DNA from: Antitrichia curtipendula
Taxonomy: Eukaryota; Streptophyta; Bryopsida; Hypnales; Leucodontaceae
Assembly (NCBI GenBank): GCA_951230915.1
Contig: OX579637.1
Location: forward strand, 15,376,001 to 15,440,000
Direction of reading: 5' to 3'
DNA: 64,000 bases
The translations under genes were made by a program, and so were the position numbers. The notes under the pieces are model-generated. The model was not told the DNA's origin. It was given only the letters and a program-made list of their open reading frames with translations, and ran no database searches. Each line of letters begins with the position of its first letter. Position 1 is the stretch's first letter. Shown piece by piece: positions 37,802 through 49,709 of the stretch.

Positions 37802-38160
37802 GAGGGTAACTATTTGCAACTTGTACGATTTGTGTGAAGTCTCTTTCAAAATGAAATTCTATGACATTTGATGTTTGACACCATTAAAGTACAGATTGGA
37901 CCTTATTCTCTATTCTTTTGAATGGACGTGCGATTGGATTGCAATTACATATCAAATTAATATTTCTGCGCATTTAAGTACTGGAGGGTAACTATTTGCA
38001 ACTTGTACGATTTGTGTGAAGTCTCTTTCAAAATGAAATTCTATGACATTTGATGTTTGACACCATTAAAGTACAGATTGGACCTTATTCTCTATTTTTT
38101 GGAATTGACGTGCGATTCGGTTGCAATTACATATCAAATTAATATTTGTGGGCATTTAGG

Positions 38161-39260
38161 TACTTGAGGGTAACTATTTGCAACTTGTACGATTTGTGTG
38201 AAGTCTCTTTCAAAATGAAATTCTATGACATTTGATGTTTGACACCATTAAAGTACAGGTTGGACTTATATTCTATATTCTTTTGAATGGACGTGCGATT
38301 GGATTGCAATTACATATCAAATTAGTATTTGTGGGCATTTAAGTACTTGAGGGTAACTATTTGCAACTTGTACGATTTGTGTGAAGTTTCCTTCAAAATG
38401 AAATTCTATGACATTTGATGTTTGACACCATTAAAGTAAAGATTGGACCTAATTCTCTATTTTTTGGAATTTACGTGCGATTCGGTTGCAATTAATTATC
38501 AAATTAATATTTGTGGGCATTTAGGTACTTGAGGGTAACTATTTGCAACTTGTACGATTTGTGTGAAGTCTCTTTCAAAATGAAATTCTATGACATTTGA
38601 TGTTTGACACCATTAATGTACAGGTTGGACTTATTCTATATTCTTTTGAATGGACGTGCGATTGGATTGCAATTACATATCAAATTAGTATTTGTGCGCA
38701 TTTAAGTACTTGAGAGTAACTATTTGCAACTTGTACGATTTGTGTGAAGTTTCCTTCAAAATGAAATTCTATGACATTTGATGTTTGACACCATTAAAGT
38801 ACAGATTGGACCTTATTCTCTATTTTTTGGAATTGACGTGCGATTGGATTGCAATTACATATCAAATTAATATTTGTGGGCATTTAGGTACTTGAGGGTA
38901 ACTATTTGCAACTTGTAAGATTTGTGTGAAGTTTCCTTCAAAATAAAATTCTATGACATTTGATGTTGGACACCATTAAAGTACAGATTGGACCTTATTC
39001 TCTATTTTTTGGAATTGACGTGCGATTGGATTGCAATTACATATCAAATTAATATTTGTGGGCATTGAAGTACTTGAGGGTAACTATTTGCAACTTGTAC
39101 GATTTGTGTGAAGTCTCTTTCAAAATGAAATTCTATGACATTTGATGTTTGACACCATTAATATACAGGTTGCACTTATTCTATATTCTTTTGAATGGAC
39201 GTGCGATTGGATTGCAGTTACATATCAAATTAATATTTGTGGGCATTTAGGTACTTGAGG
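38161..39260 (+). repeat. Divergent stretch with a 183-bp monomer
   Basis: The unit 38166-38348 is 183 bp because it has GGACTTATATTCTATATTC, two bases more than other B units, near 38262. The next unit has AAAGTAAAGATTGGACCTAA and GGAATTTACG (near 38440-38472). Then come a GAGAGTAAC unit (near 38711) and a TTGTAAGATT/AAAATAAAATT unit. The order resembles the 18-20 kb region (the AAAGTAAAG, GAGAGTAAC, TTGTAAGATT, TTGAAGTACTT and AATATACAGG markers occur in sequence), with more private changes. Confidence 0.7.
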
Positions 39261-39264
39261 GTAA

Positions 39265-41420
39265 CTATTTGCAACTTGTACGATTTGTGTGAAGTCTCTT
39301 TCAAAATGAAATTCTATGACATTTGATGTTTGACACCATTAATGTACAGGTTGGACTTATTCTATATTCTTTTTAATAGACGTGCGATTGGATTGCAATT
39401 ACATATCAAATTAATATTTGTGGGCATTTAAATACTTGAGGGTAACTATTTGCAACTTGTACGATTTGTGTGAAGTCTGTTTCAAACTGAAATTCTATGA
39501 CATTTGATGTTTGACACCGTTAAAGTACAGATTGGACCTTATTCTCTATTTTTTGGAATTGACGTGCGATTCGATTGCAATTAATTATCAAATTAATATT
39601 TGTGGGCATTTAGGTACTTGAGGGTAACTATTTGCAACTTGTACGATTTGTGTGAAGTCTCTTTCAAAATGAAATTCTATGACATTTGATGTTTGACACC
39701 ATTAATGTACAGGTTGGACTTATTCTATATTCTTTTGAATGGACGTGCGATTGGATTGCAATTACATATCAAATTAGTATTTGTGGGCATTTAAGTACTT
39801 GAGGGTAACTATTTGCAACTTGTACGATTTGTATGAAATCTCTTTCAAAATGAAATTCTATGACATTTGATGTTTGACACCATTAATGTACAGGTTGCAC
39901 TTATTCTATATTCTTTTGAATGGACGTGCGATTGGGTTGCAATTACATATCAAATTAATATTTGTGGGCATTTAGGTACTTGAGGGTAACTATTTGCAAT
40001 TTGTACGATTTGTATGAAGTCTCTTTCAAAATGAAATTCTATGACATTTGATGTTTGACACCATTAAAGTACAGGTTGGACCTTATTCTGTATTCTTTGG
40101 AATTGACGTGCGATTCGGTTGCAATTAATTATCAAATTAATATTTGTGGGCATTTAGGTACTTGAGGGTAACTATTTGCAACTTGTACGATTTGTGTGAA
40201 GTCTCTTTCAAAATGAAATTCTATGACATTTGATGTTTGACACCATTAAAGTACAGATTGGACCTTATTCTCTATTTTTTGGAATTGACGTGCGATTGGA
40301 TTGCAATTACATATCAAATTAATATTTGTGCGCATTTAAGTACTTGAGGGTAACTATTTGCAACTTGTACGATTTGTGTGAAGTTTTTTTCAAACTGAAA
40401 TTCTATGACATTTCAAGTTAGACACCATTAAAGTACAGATTGGACCTTATTCTCTATTTTTTGGAATTGACGTGCGATTCGATTGCAATTAATTATCAAA
40501 TTAATATTTGTGCGCATTTAAGTACTTGAGGGTAACTATTTGCAACTTGTACGATTTGTGTGAAGTCTCTTTCAAAATGAAATTCTATGACATTTGATGT
40601 TTGACACCATTAATGTACAGCTTGGACTTATTCTATATTCTTTTGAATGGACGTGCGATTGGATTGCAATTACATATCAAATTAATATTTGTGGGCATTT
40701 AAATACTTGAGGGTAACTATTTGCAACTTGTACGATTTGTGTGAAGTCTCTTTCAAAATGAAATTCTATGACATTTGATGTTTGACACCATTAAAGTACA
40801 GATTGGACCTTATTCTCTATTTTTTGGAATTGACGTGCGATTCGGTTGCAATTAATTATCAAATTAATATTTGTGGGCATTTAGGTACTTGAGGGTAACT
40901 ATTTGCAACTTGTACGATTTGTGTGAAGTCTCTTTCAAAATGAAATTCTATGACATTTGATGTTTGACACCATTAATGTACAGGTTGGACTTATTCTATA
41001 TTCTTTTGAATGGACGTGCGATTGGATTGCAATTACATATCAAATTAATATTTGTGCGCATTTAAGTACTGGAGGGTAACTATTTGCAACTTGTACGATT
41101 TGTGTGAAGTTTCCTTCAAAATGAGATTCTATGACATTTGATGTTTGACACCATTAAAGTACAGATTGGACCTTATTTTCTATTTTTTGGAATTGACGTG
41201 CGATTGGATTGCAATTACATATCAAATTAATATTTGTGGGCATTTAGGTACTTGAGGGTAACTATTTGCAACTTGTACGATTTGTGTGAAGTCTCTTTCA
41301 AAATGAAATTCTATGACATTTGATGTTTGACACCATTAATGTACAGCTTGGACTTATTCTATATTCTTTTGAATGGACGTGCGATTGGATTGCAATTACA
41401 TATCAAATTAATATTTGTGC
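39265..41420 (+). repeat. 2.15 kb segment, first of three copies
   Basis: This block reappears at about 50512-52667 (offset 11247 bp, 62 monomers) and 53417-55572 (a further 2905). Markers: CTTTTTAATAGACG (39371, 50618, also near 53523), GTATGAAATCTC (near 39835, 51082, 53987), ACATTTCAAGTTAGACACC (TTTCAAG at 40411, 51658, 54563) and AAAATGAGATTC (ATGAGA at 41121, 52368, 55273). The copies differ in small ways, such as GTGCGCATTTAAG near 41054 against GTACGCATTTAAG near 52301. Confidence 0.83.
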
Positions 41421-42006
41421 GCATTTAAATACTTGAGGGTAACTATTTGCAACTTGTACGATTTGTGTGAAGTCTCTTTCAAAATGAAATTCTATGACAT
41501 TTGATGTTTGACACCATTAAAGTACAGATTGGACCTTATTCTCTATTTTTTGGAATTGACGTGCGATTCGGTTGCAATTAATTATCAAATTAATATTTGT
41601 GGGCATTTAGGTACTTGAGGGTAACTATTTGCAACTTGTACGATTTGTGTGAAGTCTCTTTCAAAATGAAATTCTATGACATTTGATGTTTGACACCATT
41701 AATGTACAGCTTGGACTTATTCTATATTCTTTTGAATGGACGTGCGATTGGATTGCAATTACATATCAAATTAATATTTGTGCGCATTTAAATACTTGAG
41801 GGTAACTATTTGCAACTTGTACGATTTGTGTGAAGTCTCTTTCAAAATGAAATTCTATGACATTTGATGTTTGACACCATTAAAGTACAGATTGGACCTT
41901 ATTCTCTATTTTTTGGAATTGACGTGCGATTCGGTTGCAATTAATTATCAAATTAATATTTGTGGGCATTTAGGTACTTGAGGGTAACTATTTGCAACTT
42001 GTACGA
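41281..42006 (+). repeat. Dimer (B+A) tandem duplication, 363 bp
   Basis: The dimer made of a CAGCTTGG form B unit and a CGATTCGGTTGC form A unit appears twice in a row, with ACAGCTTGG at 41343 and 41706. I saw no difference between the copies. The corresponding place near 55.5 kb has only one dimer, which accounts for the offset changing from 14152 to 13789 bp between the 41.1 and 42.1 kb markers. Confidence 0.8.
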
Positions 42007-43389
42007 TTTGTGTGAAGTCTCTTTCAAAATGAAATTCTATGACATTTGATGTTTGACACCATTAATGTACAGGTTGGACTTATTCTATATTCTTTTGAAT
42101 GGACGTGCGATTGGATTGCAATTACATATCAAATTAATATTTCTGCGCATTTAAGTACTGGAGGGTAACTATTTGCAACTTGTACGATTTGTGTGAAGTT
42201 TCCTTCAAAATGAAATTCTATGACATTTGATGTTTGACACCATTAAAGTACAGATTGGACCTTATTCTCTATTTTTTGGAATTGACGTGCGATTGGATTG
42301 CAATTACATATCAAATTAATATTTGTGCGCATTTAAGTACTTGAGGGTAACTATTTGCAACTTGTACGATTTGTGTGAAGTTTCCTTCAAAATGAAATTC
42401 TATGACATTTGATGTTTGACACCATTAAAGTACAGGTTGGACTTACTCTATATTCTTTTGAATGGACGTGCGATTGGATTGCAATTACATATCAAATTAG
42501 TATTTGTGCGCATTTAAGTACTTGAGGGTAACTATTTACAACTTGTACGATTTGTGTGAAGTCTGTTTCAAAATGAAATTCTATGACATTTGATGTTTGA
42601 CACCATTAATATACAGGTTGCACTTATTCTATATTCTTTTGAATGGACGTGCGATTGGATTGCAATTACATATCAAATTAATATTTGTGGGCATTTAGGT
42701 ACTTGAGGGTAACTATTTGCAACTTGTACGATTTGTGTGAAGTCTCTTTCAAAATGAAATTCTATGACATTTGATGTTTGACACCATTAATGTACAGGTT
42801 GGACTTATTCTATATTCTTTTGAATGGACGTGCGATTGGATTGCAATTACATATCAAATTAATATTTGTGGGCATTTAAATACTTGAGGGTAACTATTTG
42901 CAACTTGTACGATTTGTGTGAAGTCTCTTTCAAAATGAAATTCTATGACATTTGATGTTTGACACCGTTAAAGTACAGATTGGACCTTATTCTCTATTTT
43001 TTGGAATTGACGTGCGATTCGATTGCAATTAATTATCAAATTAATATTTGTGGGCATTTAGGTACTTGAGGGTAACTATTTGCAACTTGTACGATTTGTG
43101 TGAAGTCTCTTTCAAAATGAAATTCTATGACATTTGATGTTTGACACCATTAATGTACAGCTTGGACTTATTCTATATTCTTTTGAATGGACGTGCGATT
43201 GGATTGCAATTACATATCAAATTAATATTTCTGCGCATTTAAGTACTGGAGGGTAACTATTTGCAACTTGTACGATTTGTGTGAAGTTTCCTTCAAAATG
43301 AAATTCTATGACATTTGATGTTTGACACCATTAATGTACAGGTTGCACTTATTCTATATTCTTTTGAATGGACGTGCGATTGGGTTGCA
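42007..43389 (+). repeat. Monomers between the 41 kb and 43 kb duplications
   Basis: The part at about 42.0-42.9 kb matches about 55.8-56.7 kb at an offset of 13789 bp (TTTCTGCGCATTT at 42142 and 55931). It contains the first ACTATTTACAACTTG unit (near 42534), a variant that becomes frequent to 48 kb. The remainder (42.9-43.39 kb) holds a GACACCGTTAAAG unit and a CAGCTTGG unit. No non-satellite sequence is present. Confidence 0.72.
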
Positions 43390-46300
43390 ATTACATATCA
43401 AATTAATATTTGTGGGCATTTAGGTACTTGAGGGTAACTATTTGCAACTTGTACGATTTGTGTGAAGTCTCTTTCAAAATGAAATTCTATGACATTTGAT
43501 GTTTGACACCATTAATATACAGGTTGCACTTATTCTATATTCTTTTGAATGGACGTGCGATTGGATTGCAATTACATATCAAATTAATATTTGTGCGCAT
43601 TTAAGTACTGGAGGGTAACTATTTGCAACTTGTACGATTTGTGTGAAGTCTCTTTCAAAATGAAATTCTATGACATTTGATGTTTGACACCATTAAAGTA
43701 CAGATTGGACCTTATTCTCTATTTTTTGGAATTGACGTGCGATTGGATTGCAATTACATATCAAATTAATATTTGTGCGCATTTAAGTACTTGAGGGTAA
43801 CTATTTGCAACTTGTACGATTTGTGTGAAGTCTCTTTCAAAATGAAATTCTATGACATTTGATGTTTGACACCATTAATGTACAGCTTGGACTTATTCTA
43901 TATTCTTTTGAATGGACGTGCGATTGGGTTGCAATTACATATCAAATTAATATTTGTGGGCATTTAGGTACTTGAGGGTAACTATTTGCAATTTGTACGA
44001 TTTGTATGAAGTCTCTTTCAAAATGAAATTCTATGACATTTGATGTTTGACACCATTAAAGTACAGACTGGACCTTATTCTGTATTCTTTTGAATGGACG
44101 TGCGATTGGCTTGCAATTACACATCAAATTAATATTTGTGGGCATTTAGGTACTTGAGGGTAACTATTTGCAACTTGTACGATTTGTGTGAAGTCTCTTT
44201 CAAAATGAAATTCTATGACATTTGATGTTTGACACCATTAAAGTACAGATTGGACCTTATTCTGTATTCTTTTGAATGGACGTGCGATTGGATTGCAATT
44301 ACATATCAAATTAATATTTGTGCGCATTTAAGTACTTGAGGGTAACTATTTGCAACTTGTACGATTTGTGTGAAGTTTTTTTCAAACTGAAATTCTATGA
44401 CATTTCAAGTTAGACACCATTAAAGTACAGATTGGACCTTATTCTCTATTTTTTGGAATTGACGTGCGATTGGATTGCAATTACATATCAAATTAATATT
44501 TGTGCGCATTTAAGTACTTGAGGGTAACTATTTGCAACTTGTACGATTTGTGTGAAGTCTCTTTCAAAATGAAATTCTATGACATTTGATGTTTGACACC
44601 ATTAATGTACAGGTTGGACTTATTCTATATTCTTTTGAATGGACGTGCGATTGGATTGCAATTACATATCAAATTAGTATTTGTGCGCATTTAAGTACTT
44701 GAGGGTAACTATTTGCAACTTGTACGATTTGTGTGAAGTCTGTTTCAAAATGAAATTCTATGACATTTGATGTTTGACACCATTAATATACAGGTTGCAC
44801 TTATTCTATATTCTTTTGAATGGACGTGCGATTGGATTGCAATTACATATCAAATTAGTATTTGTGCGCATTTAAGTACTTGAGGGTAACTATTTACAAC
44901 TTGTACAATTTGTGTGAAGTCTGTTTCAAAATGAAATTCTATGACATTTGATGTTTGACACCATTAATATACAGGTTGCACTTATTCTATATTCTTTTGA
45001 ATGGACGTGCGATTGGATTGCAATTACATATCAAATTAATATTTGTGGGCATTTAGGTACTTGAGGGTAACTATTTGCAACTTGTACGATTTGTGTGAAG
45101 TCTCTTTCAAAATGAAATTCTATGACATTTGATGTTTGACACCATTAATGTACAGGTTGGACTTATTCTATATTCTTTTGAATGGACGTGCGATTGGATT
45201 GCAATTACATATCAAATTAGTATTTGTGCGCATTTAAGTACTTGAGGGTAACTATTTACAACTTGTACGATTTGTGTGAAGTCTGTTTCAAAATGAAATT
45301 CTATGACATTTGATGTTTGACACCATTAATATACAGGTTGCACTTATTCTATATTCTTTTGAATGGACGTGCGATTGGATTGCAATTACATATCAAATTA
45401 ATATTTGTGGGCATTTAGGTACTTGAGGGTAACTATTTGCAACTTGTACGATTTGTGTGAAGTTTCCTTCAAAATGAAATTCTATGACATTTGATGTTTG
45501 ACACCATTAAAGTACAGGTTGGACTTACTCTATATTCTTTTGAATGGACGTGCGATTGGATTGCAATTACATATCAAATTAGTATTTGTGCGCATTTAAG
45601 TACTTGAGGGTAACTATTTACAACTTGTACGATTTGTGTGAAGTCTGTTTCAAAATGAAATTCTATGACATTTGATGTTTGACACCATTAATATACAGGT
45701 TGCACTTATTCTATATTCTTTTGAATGGACGTGCGATTGGATTGCAATTACATATCAAATTAATATTTGTGGGCATTTAGGTACTTGAGGGTAACTATTT
45801 GCAACTTGTACGATTTGTGTGAAGTCTCTTTCAAAATGAAATTCTATGACATTTGATGTTTGACACCATTAATATACAGGTTGCACTTATTCTATATTCT
45901 TTTGAATGGACGTGCGATTGGATTGCAATTACATATCAAATTAATATTTGTGCGCATTTAAGTACTGGAGGGTAACTATTTGCAACTTGTACGATTTGTG
46001 TGAAGTCTCTTTCAAAATGAAATTCTATGACATTTGATGTTTGACACCATTAAAGTACAGATTGGACCTTATTCTCTATTTTTTGGAATTGACGTGCGAT
46101 TGGATTGCAATTACATATCAAATTAATATTTGTGCGCATTTAAGTACTTGAGGGTAACTATTTGCAACTTGTACGATTTGTGTGAAGTCTCTTTCAAAAT
46201 GAAATTCTATGACATTTGATGTTTGACACCATTAATGTACAGCTTGGACTTATTCTATATTCTTTTGAATGGACGTGCGATTGGGTTGCAATTACATATC

Positions 46301-48228
46301 AAATTAATATTTGTGGGCATTTAGGTACTTGAGGGTAACTATTTGCAATTTGTACGATTTGTATGAAGTCTCTTTCAAAATGAAATTCTATGACATTTGA
46401 TGTTTGACACCATTAAAGTACAGACTGGACCTTATTCTGTATTCTTTTGAATGGACGTGCGATTGGCTTGCAATTACACATCAAATTAATATTTGTGGGC
46501 ATTTAGGTACTTGAGGGTAACTATTTGCAACTTGTACGATTTGTGTGAAGTCTCTTTCAAAATGAAATTCTATGACATTTGATGTTTGACACCATTAAAG
46601 TACAGATTGGACCTTATTCTGTATTCTTTTGAATGGACGTGCGATTGGATTGCAATTACATATCAAATTAATATTTGTGCGCATTTAAGTACTTGAGGGT
46701 AACTATTTGCAACTTGTACGATTTGTGTGAAGTTTTTTTCAAACTGAAATTCTATGACATTTCAAGTTAGACACCATTAAAGTACAGATTGGACCTTATT
46801 CTCTATTTTTTGGAATTGACGTGCGATTGGATTGCAATTACATATCAAATTAATATTTGTGCGCATTTAAGTACTTGAGGGTAACTATTTGCAACTTGTA
46901 CGATTTGTGTGAAGTCTCTTTCAAAATGAAATTCTATGACATTTGATGTTTGACACCATTAATGTACAGGTTGGACTTATTCTATATTCTTTTGAATGGA
47001 CGTGCGATTGGATTGCAATTACATATCAAATTAGTATTTGTGCGCATTTAAGTACTTGAGGGTAACTATTTGCAACTTGTACGATTTGTGTGAAGTCTGT
47101 TTCAAAATGAAATTCTATGACATTTGATGTTTGACACCATTAATATACAGGTTGCACTTATTCTATATTCTTTTGAATGGACGTGCGATTGGATTGCAAT
47201 TACATATCAAATTAGTATTTGTGCGCATTTAAGTACTTGAGGGTAACTATTTACAACTTGTACAATTTGTGTGAAGTCTGTTTCAAAATGAAATTCTATG
47301 ACATTTGATGTTTGACACCATTAATATACAGGTTGCACTTATTCTATATTCTTTTGAATGGACGTGCGATTGGATTGCAATTACATATCAAATTAATATT
47401 TGTGGGCATTTAGGTACTTGAGGGTAACTATTTGCAACTTGTACGATTTGTGTGAAGTCTCTTTCAAAATGAAATTCTATGACATTTGATGTTTGACACC
47501 ATTAATGTACAGGTTGGACTTATTCTATATTCTTTTGAATGGACGTGCGATTGGATTGCAATTACATATCAAATTAGTATTTGTGCGCATTTAAGTACTT
47601 GAGGGTAACTATTTACAACTTGTACGATTTGTGTGAAGTCTGTTTCAAAATGAAATTCTATGACATTTGATGTTTGACACCATTAATATACAGGTTGCAC
47701 TTATTCTATATTCTTTTGAATGGACGTGCGATTGGATTGCAATTACATATCAAATTAATATTTGTGGGCATTTAGGTACTTGAGGGTAACTATTTGCAAC
47801 TTGTACGATTTGTGTGAAGTTTCCTTCAAAATGAAATTCTATGACATTTGATGTTTGACACCATTAAAGTACAGGTTGGACTTACTCTATATTCTTTTGA
47901 ATGGACGTGCGATTGGATTGCAATTACATATCAAATTAGTATTTGTGCGCATTTAAGTACTTGAGGGTAACTATTTACAACTTGTACGATTTGTGTGAAG
48001 TCTGTTTCAAAATGAAATTCTATGACATTTGATGTTTGACACCATTAATATACAGGTTGCACTTATTCTATATTCTTTTGAATGGACGTGCGATTGGATT
48101 GCAATTACATATCAAATTAATATTTGTGGGCATTTAGGTACTTGAGGGTAACTATTTGCAACTTGTACGATTTGTGTGAAGTCTCTTTCAAAATGAAATT
48201 CTATGACATTTGATGTTTGACACCATTA
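43390..48228 (+). repeat. 13-monomer tandem duplication, 2357 bp period
   Basis: Copies at about 43390-45746 and 45747-48103, with similarity running to 48228. Five markers give exactly 2357: CAGACTGG (44064, 46421), TTTCAAGTTAG (44403, 46760), and three TTTACAAC units (44893/47250, 45255/47612, 45617/47974). The private TTGTACAATTTG follows the first TTTACAAC in both. I noticed no differences between copies. The left limit is GATTGGGTTGC against GATTGGATTGC near 43384, and the right limit is AATGTACAGG against AATATACAGG at 48229. Confidence 0.87.
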
Positions 48229-49709
48229 ATGTACAGGTTGGACTTATTCTATATTCTTTTGAATGGACGTGCGATTGGATTGCAATTACATATCAAATTA
48301 ATATTTGTGGGCATTTAAATACTTGAGGGTAACTATTTGCAACTTGTACGATTTGTGTGAAGTCTCTTTCAAAATGAAATTCTATGACATTTGATGTTTG
48401 ACACCGTTAAAGTACAGATTGGACCTTATTCTCTATTTTTTGGAATTGACGTGCGATTCGATTGCAATTAATTATCAAATTAATATTTGTGGGCATTTAG
48501 GTACTTGAGGGTAACTATTTGCAACTTGTACGATTTGTGTGAAGTCTCTTTCAAAATGAAATTCTATGACATTTGATGTTTGACACCATTAATGTACAGG
48601 TTGGATTTATTCTATATTCTTTTGAATGGACGTGCGATTGGATTGCAATTACATATCAAATTAGTATTTGTGGGCATTTAAGTACTTGAGGGTAACTATT
48701 TGCAACTTGTACGATTTGTGTGAAGTTTCCTTCAAAATGAAATTCTATGACATTTGATGTTTGACACCATTAATGTACAGGTTGCACTTATTCTATATTC
48801 TTTTGAATGGACGTGCGATTGGGTTGCAATTACACATCAAATTAATATTTGTGGGCATTTAGGTACTTGAGGGTAACTATTTGCAACTTGTACGATTTGT
48901 GTGAAGTCTCTTTCAAAATGAAATTCTATGACATTTGATGTTTGACACCATTAATATACAGGTTGCACTTATTCTATATTCTTTTGAATGGACGTGCGAT
49001 TGGATTGCAATTACATATCAAATTAATATTTGTGCGCATTTAAGTACTGGAGGGTAACTATTTGCAACTTGTACGATTTGTGTGAAGTCTCTTTCAAAAT
49101 GAAATTCTATGACATTTGATGTTTGACACCATTAAAGTACAGATTGGACCTTATTCTCTATTTTTTGGAATTGACGTGCGATTGGATTGCAATTACATAT
49201 CAAATTAATATTTGTGCGCATTTAAGTACTTGAGGGTAACTATTTGCAACTTGTACGATTTGTGTGAAGTCTCTTTCAAAATGAAATTCTATGACATTTG
49301 ATGTTTGACACCATTAATGTACAGCTTGGACTTATTCTATATTCTTTTGAATGGACGTGCGATTGGGTTGCAATTACATATCAAATTAATATTTGTGGGC
49401 ATTTAGGTACTTGAGGGTAACTATTTGCAATTTGTACGATTTGTATGAAGTCTCTTTCAAAATGAAATTCTATGACATTTGATGTTTGACACCATTAAAG
49501 TACAGACTGGACCTTATTCTGTATTCTTTTGAATGGACGTGCGATTGGCTTGCAATTACACATCAAATTAATATTTGTGGGCATTTAGGTACTTGAGGGT
49601 AACTATTTGCAACTTGTACGATTTGTGTGAAGTCTCTTTCAAAATGAAATTCTATGACATTTGATGTTTGACACCATTAAAGTACAGATTGGACCTTATT
49701 CTGTATTCT
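48229..49709 (+). repeat. Partial third copy of the 13-mer block
   Basis: From about 48.8 to 49.9 kb the units follow the same order as the start of the 13-mer copies: GATTGGGTTGC at 48821 (against 43382, offset 5439 = 2357 + 3082), CAGACTGG at 49503 and TTTCAAGTTAG at 49842. One private change is AATTACACATC near 48830. Before that, 48.23-48.8 kb has GACACCGTTAAAG and TTGGATTTATTC units that return near 56.75 and 56.95 kb. Confidence 0.78.

Larger units (their letters stand above)
30336..38160 (+). repeat. 11/12-monomer higher-order repeat (2000-2183 bp), about four copies
   Basis: TACGCATTTAGG occurs at 31601, 33602, 35785 and 37785 (spacings 2001, 2183, 2000), and the TTTAGATACTTG tag at 30336, 32519 and 34520 (2183, 2001). 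TTGTAGGATT at about 30911 and 35095 is 4184 bases apart, the sum of two periods, and is absent from the copy between. Each copy holds a run of identical-looking GTCTGTTTCAAACTG units: two in the first three copies and three in the last. Private changes include GAGGGGCG near 33744, AACTATATGC near 35447 and GTGTGCGGTC near 37107. Confidence 0.85.

Noticed and set aside
40381..40430. Insertion or transposon remnant at the TTTCAAGTTAG / T7 unit
   Set aside because: The unit keeps normal length and flanks. The changes are a cluster of substitutions, with no target-site duplication or foreign sequence.
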